DNA of 64,000 nt, taken from positions 29,089,501 through 29,153,500 of the forward strand of contig NC_091674.1 in the NCBI RefSeq assembly GCF_042453785.1, read 5' to 3'. A program made the translations under genes and the position numbers. Under the pieces are notes generated by a model that saw only the letters and a program-made list of their open reading frames with translations, made no database searches and was not told where the DNA came from. This document shows, one piece after another, positions 59,034 through 64,000 of the stretch (within the stretch, counting starts at the first letter, position 1; each line of letters begins with the position of its first letter). The stretch comes from Malus domestica. Its lineage: Eukaryota; Streptophyta; Magnoliopsida; Rosales; Rosaceae.

Positions 59034-59620
59034 GACTATCTTCAACCCTTGGTTAAAATCTAAAATTTTTAATCCAGAAATAATTTTTCTACTTCAACTC
59101 TTTTCAGTTAAATTTTTAGCCCGAGATTATTAAAGAATAATTTTAGGATAATTTTTTTGTTCAACTAACGTTTTAAAAAAAAATTATATAGACTATTCTA
59201 ATTTAATTTTATGAACATTTTAACATAAAAATATTTAGATTCCGATAAATATTAAAAAAATCACTAAATTGAATCCATAAAACTCGTGGGACACTATGAA
59301 TGAATATGAAACTTATTAAAGAATTTTTTTATTATTATTTTAGCCGCTGGATTTAAATTTGGACCGTTAAATCTTTTTTTTTTATAGTTGGATTTGATCA
59401 CATTAGATCTTAGTTGTTGGATTCAATGAATTTATAAATATAAAACTAAAAAATTGCACATATATGACTGGCCAGCCCACTAAACGGGGGGAATCATGGC
59501 CTAAATTTTCCCCAGAAATGAGTTTTGCGTTAAAACTCATATATTGCCTCCAGGATTGGAGCAAATTGGAGTAAGTTTAGAACCTAAAATTTGAATTTAC
59601 TCCAAAGGTTGAAGTAGGCC
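59034..59620. mobile_element. Tourist-like element, longer relative of 38337-38720
   Basis: Ends GACTATCTTCAACCCTTGG at the left and, in reverse complement, GGCCTACTTCAACCTTTGG at the right, with TTA at both flanks (59031-59033 and 59621-59623). It shares 'tttagcccgagattattaaa'-type interior with the smaller element but is 587 bp and more diverged. Confidence 0.75.
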
Positions 59621-59627
59621 TTAATAC

Positions 59628-59777
59628 TACAGTTTAGTAGTATTCCTCTTCATTTGTAAGTGAGAGGTCTTAAGTTCTATTCCCACCAAAGGCGAATTTG
59701 AACCACATTATTGTTAGCCCATTGTGAGGCTTACTTCACTCTTCCAACCCTAAAGTAGAAATATTGTTTGTTCAAAA
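59628..59777 (+). mobile_element. tRNA-derived SINE, family A copy 4
   Basis: Plus-strand copy with 'tgagaggtcttaagttc', 'gaaccacattattgttagcc' and 'ccattgtgaggcttacttc', ending in a poly-A run. Confidence 0.65.
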
Positions 59778-60575
59778 AAAAAAACTTAGCTGGTTAAATG
59801 CATTTAGTTTTGCAATCGAGGTTACATGTCCTTAATGTTCTCCTCCAATCACTCATCATGCTCATCAACACTCATCCTTGTTTATTTTGTTGACTTTTTA
59901 TAGCCTTATTTAGTTAAGTGCTTAATTTCTTAATTTTCTTTGACAATAGTAATTTTATATCTTAAACCCCTCTTTGTTTATGCCAGTCAATTTTCTTTTC
60001 TTTCTTTTTTTACTATTGAAGACTAGAAAAAGGGGGGGAATGTTAGGCAAGTGAGAAAAAAAATGATAATTACAGTTTTTCTTCTTCTATGCACTTTTCT
60101 TTATTTATGATTCACTTGTAAGTGAAAGGTCTTAAGTTCTATTTCCGTCAAAGACGAATTTGAACCACATTATTACTAGCCCATTGTGAGGTTTACTTCA
60201 CTCTTCCAACCCTAAAGTAGAAATATCGTTTGTTCAAAAAAAAAAAAAAACTTAACTGGTTAAAAGCATTTAGTTTTGCAATCGAGGTTACATGTCCGTA
60301 ATGTTCTCCTCCAATCACTCATCATGCTCATCAACACCAATCCTTGTTTATTTTGTTGACTTTTTATACCCTTATTTAGTTAATTGCTTAATTTCTTAAT
60401 TTTCTTTTGCAATAGTAATTTTATATCTTAAACCCCTCTTTGTTTATGCCGGTCAATTTTATTTTCTTTCTATTTTTACTATTGAAGACTAGAAAAAGGG
60501 GGGGAATGTTAGGCAAGTGAGAAAATAAATGATAATTACATTTTTTTCTTCTTCTACTCACTTTTCTTTATTTTT
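59651..60575. repeat. 462-bp direct tandem duplication
   Basis: Copy 1 starts at 59651 and copy 2 at 60113. Both contain SINE sequence, 'gcaatcgaggttacatgtcc', 'ctcatcatgctcatcaacac' and 'ctagaaaaagggggggaatg' at the same spacing. There are only scattered differences, so the duplication is fairly recent. Confidence 0.92.
60112..60240 (+). mobile_element. tRNA-derived SINE, family A copy 5 (within the duplication)
   Basis: Duplicate of copy 4, carried along by the 462-bp tandem duplication rather than by a separate insertion. Confidence 0.6.
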
Positions 60576-61070
60576 TATCATCAAATTGAATAAATTAAAT
60601 GTAAACAACGAACATGATTAAAAAGAAGTTCGTATTTTTTATCCACATAATAAATAAATCAATTATAAACAACGTAATAAAAAAGAGGTTTGTATGGAGA
60701 AAAATAGACATGTGATTCTCATTTTTTATGCGAAAATCACTTGCCTAATTTTGACTTTCATTGTATTCTTTTGACATTATAAATTGCCTAATTTCATTGT
60801 TTTGCAGAAATATTATTCTTTGCCAAATTGAATGATCACCAACCAATCACTTATGTTCAAATTATTTGAAATGGCAGAAGAAACAGTGAGTAGTCCATAA
60901 GCGTGACGTTTAGGTTTCAAACTTACATGCAAAGTAATATTCTGGAAGATATATTCTAGCCCAACGTATTTGAAGGGGAACAACGTTCTTCTACATCCGT
61001 GAAAAGCCTACCAGAATTTAACATCATGGACCATTCTGCCCTTGAAAAACATAGTGTGGATGAGTGGATC
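60576..61070. other. Intergenic, dirigent upstream region
   Basis: AT-rich, with a diverged inner repeat ('aattaaatgtaaacaacgaac' and 'tcaattataaacaacgtaa'). It probably contains the dirigent promoter. Confidence 0.45.
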
Positions 61071-61079
61071 TATATATAC
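61071..61079 (+). promoter_or_regulatory. Putative TATA box of the dirigent gene
   Basis: tctatatataca lies about 90 bp upstream of the ATG at 61162. It is surrounded by other TA-rich words, so the exact box is uncertain. Confidence 0.5.
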
Positions 61080-61161
61080 ACGTATACATATACATATAGA
61101 CGCATATATTACAATCTGCATTATTGGCAGCCACAGAAATTGAAAGAAAGAAGAATCCGCC

Positions 61162-61704
61162 ATGGCTGCTGTGACTAGCAAGCTCCTTCTTCTCATTGCA
61201 ACTCTTGCATTAACGTGTTGTACCCCTACCACAGAGGGCTTGAAACGCAGCATCACCAGAATGCAGTTCTACATGCACGACGTCGTAGGCGGGCCAAACC
61301 CGACCGCAGTAAGAGTTGCAAGCCGGTTGTCCAACTACACAGGCACGGACCCAATCGCCGCCCTTTTCGGGTCAGTTTACATGATGGACAATCCACTCAC
61401 GGCCACGCCTGACCCCAAGTCCGCCCTGATGGGACGGGCGCAAGGGATATACGCCATGGCCTCGCAACGGGACGAGTTCAGCCTCCTCATGACACTAACG
61501 TATGGGTTCACTGGTGGAGCTTACAACGGCAGCACATTTAGCGTGGTGGGTCGGAACCCGGTGATGAGCGAAGAAAGGGAGATGCCGGTCCTTGGAGGCA
61601 CTGGCATGTTTAGGCTTGCTTGCGGATTTTGCATTGCAAGAACTCATTCTGTGGACCAAATGAACGCAATTATTGGATACAATGTCACGCTCATACACTA
61701 CTAA
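61162..61704 (+). CDS. Dirigent protein, secreted
   Basis: Intronless, 180 aa. Dirigent proteins are apoplastic beta-barrels that steer stereoselective coupling of phenoxy radicals in lignan, lignin and related synthesis. A signal peptide covers about 1-26 (hydrophobic KLLLLIATLALTCC). The family blocks follow in order: FYMHDVVGGPNPTAVRVA, FGSVYMMDNPLT (69-80), GRAQGIYAMASQRDEFSLLM (91-110), FTGGAYNGSTFSVVGRNPV and REMPVLGGTGMFRLACGF (139-156). N-glycosylation sequons are at Asn58, Asn122 and Asn174. The usual Arg-Gly-Tyr of MFRxARGYA is CysGlyPhe here, and the C-terminus has an extra cysteine pair. The barrel's conserved Asp residues (Asp40, Asp76) are present. The subfamily was not fixed; DIR-b/d-like is more likely than the pinoresinol-forming DIR-a. 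Confidence 0.93.
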   Translation: MAAVTSKLLLLIATLALTCCTPTTEGLKRSITRMQFYMHDVVGGPNPTAVRVASRLSNYTGTDPIAALFGSVYMMDNPLTATPDPKSALMGRAQGIYAMASQRDEFSLLMTLTYGFTGGAYNGSTFSVVGRNPVMSEEREMPVLGGTGMFRLACGFCIARTHSVDQMNAIIGYNVTLIHY

Positions 61705-61990
61705 AAGATTTATAATGTTACACATAATTTCTCAGATTAATTAGATCATACCGCTATATTTGGTAATAATTTTCGATGTGATGACCGCCACTGTATTAAT
61801 ATACCATGATTTATTTATTTTTTTGGCATGAATTAGGGGATCGTTTGCCAGCAATAATAATTACATAATTTTCTTTTCTTTTTCGTTTTACAATGTTTGG
61901 AAACATAACCGACTAATTATGGATTAACACTGTAACTCCCTTGACATTCATCCCCCTTTTTTCAAATTCAAATAGTCATTTAAGTTTTGC

Positions 61991-62030
<40 letters not shown>

Positions 62031-62049
62031 CGAAATTAAGATAATCAAA
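61705..62049. other. Intergenic, with (CT)n before the next gene
   Basis: A (CT)17-type run at about 61993-62027 ends 23 bp before the start codon at 62050 and may lie in the leader. Nothing else is seen. Confidence 0.55.
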
Positions 62050-63363
62050 ATGTGCAGCACACCATGGACAATGACAAGGCTAGTGAGATGGCGCGTGAAA
62101 GGCTGGGCTTCATGTTTCTTGGCTTGCAGGTTTCCTTTGGGTAAGCGCAACGATCAATAAAACATTCAAATAAAACCCCATTTAGGAGATATTTGATGTT
62201 AACTATCGTAGTTTATTTCAAATCGGGTAATCCTTTTTGTTTTTCTTCCTCTTTTTTGTTTATATAGATGATGAAGCAGCCGATAGATTTTGCCCTGCAA
62301 CGCCGCAATTGCCAATACGAAACATGGCTTTTGATACGCAGGGCGAAAGCAGAAGCAATGAGACGGGGAAAAAGATGTCGAGGCACAAAAAGTGTGACAC
62401 AGAGCGACGATTAAGACACGGTCCTAAACAAGTTAAAGACAGCAGTTCCCCGGTCGAAAATACGAGTTCTAATGACTCAAGCTGCAGGCCACATATTTCA
62501 GATGAGGAGGAGTATATAGTGTTCTGCTTTAAAGAAGATGGAGCGTTTGAAGTTATGAAAAATGGCAAAGTGGAAGCGTCGAACGTGAGAGATTGCGCGT
62601 CAAGAAACTCGCCGAGGCATGTCAATCGGAAGGTTAGGAATTGCGACGGTGTTGATGACTGAGAGAAAGGGAAATTTTCCATTTAAAAGAAGGTTAATTT
62701 GATTAATTTCTTTTGCTTTTGTTTGATCAAAACAGCTTCGTTATGGGGAGGATACAAAGGCAGTTGAAAGGTGTAGCAATGAGGAGAGGTTGACTGGAAA
62801 AGCTTATGATATTTACCCCACAAATGATGGAAAATCTATCATCTTTGACCAAAAGGTAGAGACCCTTCTTTTATGTTTCAATTTTTCCTTTCCAAAGAAT
62901 ATGCACGTTCGTTATAAACTGCGATTTGTCTGTACGAAGGAATGTCTGTTTACATGTAAAAGTAATTCTACCTTATATCTTCTTTCCTTGAAATATAATT
63001 ATTTTGCAAAGGACGAGGAAGACGAGGAAACCTTCTCCGGTCAAGAGCCGCCTCCGAGTATCAATGTCGAGAATCGTCCGACCGTGTCAGTTGAATCAAG
63101 CGATTCAAATCAATCGGACGGCAGCACAGGCTCCTTCGCGTTTCCGGTGTACGTTACAAAATACATTGTTTTACAATATAGTTAGGCAATTAATTAAATT
63201 AATACATTATTAACTCCTGATAATACTTTGACAAAATCATGAACGCAGGTTGGGATGGGAATGGACTGGCAGTCCTGTGCAAATGCCGAAACGAGAAGCT
63301 ATGGACTTGAGAAAGCACAAGGCTCGCTGCATCGGCTTCCAGTTTCAATGCTGTAGATTCTGA
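62050..63363 (+). CDS. BASL-like stomatal-lineage polarity protein
   Basis: Five exons joined in phase, 62050-62140, 62268-62632, 62736-62855, 63012-63148 and 63249-63363, give 275 aa. The N-terminus reads VRWRVKGWASCFLACRFPLD, and the C-terminus SFAFPVLGWEWTGSPVQMPK then ends in CCRF. From memory both end blocks are shared by BASL (BREAKING OF ASYMMETRY IN THE STOMATAL LINEAGE) and its relatives. BASL is a plant-specific scaffold that forms a cortical crescent and recruits MAPK components during asymmetric division. FAFP (234-237) is the FxFP-type MAPK docking motif. The middle is Ser/Asp/Glu-rich, basic in part (KKMSRHKKC, a likely nuclear signal) and probably disordered, as in the family. 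The N-terminal Cys pair could be acylated. It could be a BASL paralogue rather than the orthologue. The first exon was chosen because only this frame joins exon 2 without a stop. Confidence 0.7.
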
Positions 63364-63806
63364 AATTTGCAATGTGTTTCTCTCAATTTTTTTACCCCTT
63401 GAGATTAGATTAAGCATAAGCAAATTGTTGTGTCTCGTAGAAGTAATAACGCCATCGCGATTTACGGTTCATACGTTTGTGCTTGTATCTTTGGACCGTA
63501 TTTAGCTTCCGATCGACTGGCATGACATCCAAACTGCGGAATTCGAACAGACGAAGTACCAATTCATTGTGTTTTCAGAAAAGAAATTCGATTTTCATTT
63601 CGTGCGAGGGAGAAATCACATACAATTATCAAGAAAAATCACGTATATCATCCCGAAAACTAGATAAACAAGAAAGGAAAGACTCACATTTCACATAACC
63701 CAGCAAAAGGGAAGAAATAAAATGAAAATATACAACAATAAACAATAATTCAAGCAGACTCACCGCAACGCAAAGCCGGTAAATACCTAGTGGCGCTAAA
63801 CCTAAA

Positions 63807-63959
63807 TCATGTGAGAACAAATGACTGAAGATGTAACCTTGCACTGGCTGCAGCGGCAATAGATTCTTCGTCTTGCTTTTCTTTTGCAGCGGCAACAGCA
63901 GCGATGTATGCTCTTCTAGCTTCTTCCATTTTCTTCATCTGTGCCTCATCCAAATCATC
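63807..63959 (-). CDS. Last exon of an unidentified gene (partial)
   Basis: On the minus strand an acceptor tttaatgaacag precedes 50 codons: DDLDEAQMKKMEEARRAYIA, then AAVAAAKEKQDEESIAAAAS, then ARLHLQSFVLT and a stop. It is an alpha-helical, Ala/Glu/Lys-rich tail, probably coiled coil. The rest of the gene lies beyond the right edge. I do not recognise the protein. It faces the BASL-like gene tail to tail. Confidence 0.6.
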   Translation of the reverse strand, partial: DDLDEAQMKKMEEARRAYIAAVAAAKEKQDEESIAAAASARLHLQSFVLT

Positions 63960-64000
63960 CTGTTCATTAAAGCAAGGATCTTTAAGTTGCAAGGAATGCA

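Noticed and set aside
62237-62662. A start codon at 62237 for the BASL-like gene
   Set aside because: This ATG lies in a T-rich intron end. The upstream exon 62050-62140 joins in phase and supplies the conserved N-terminal WASCFLAC block.
1-64000. CRISPR array, operon, riboswitch or phage-type system
   Set aside because: Direct repeats present are tandem duplications and transposons without regular unique spacers; the DNA is clearly plant nuclear sequence with spliced genes.

Overview
The window looks like nuclear DNA of a woody eudicot, most likely a Rosaceae species of the apple/pear type. This rests on AT-rich intergenic DNA full of small transposons, GT-AG introns, a nuclear tRNA-Ile, and protein-coding genes that closely follow eudicot family members. 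Genus is an inference from familiar repeat style and was not tested.

Layout. 1-21 kb is an accessory, repeat-dominated block with no convincing host gene. It holds tRNA-derived SINEs, palindromic MITEs, a complete-looking but coding-defective Copia-type LTR element (5142-11333, 5-bp target duplication), a MULE relic split by a hAT element (8-bp duplication), and two abutting MULEs with 9-bp duplications. One of these MULEs carries a gene-like fragment. 21.2-26.7 kb is an eight-exon FRUITFULL/AGL8-type MADS-box gene (255 aa). It is followed by a degraded PIF/Harbinger element with a nested MITE, then a three-exon universal-stress-protein-like gene (31.4-32.6 kb) and a minus-strand ER-type ADP/ATP carrier (33.8-35.5 kb). 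36-41 kb is repeats with a methyltransferase-like gene fragment. 41.0-44.6 kb is a two-exon GAUT11-type galacturonosyltransferase with an Au-type SINE in its intron.

The right part has an intronless sulfotransferase (minus), a broken asparaginase fragment, tRNA-Ile(AAU), a 27-exon HRQ1-type helicase (minus, 1270 aa as reconstructed here) and an intronless secreted dirigent protein. It ends with a five-exon BASL-like polarity protein and the last exon of an unidentified minus-strand gene running off the window.

The genes belong to separate pathways: flower and fruit identity, stress signalling, ER nucleotide import, pectin synthesis, sulfation, DNA repair, phenoxy-radical coupling and stomatal polarity. 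There is no operon-like cooperation. What links them is probable ancient microsynteny: asparaginase next to HRQ1, and a FUL-type gene near a USP and a BASL-like gene. No clear new biological system was found. The most puzzling structure is a 1.9-kb series of short hairpins inside the LTR element that share a CTTCNGG core but have different stems. That element also carries an ORF on the strand opposite to its own sense strand.
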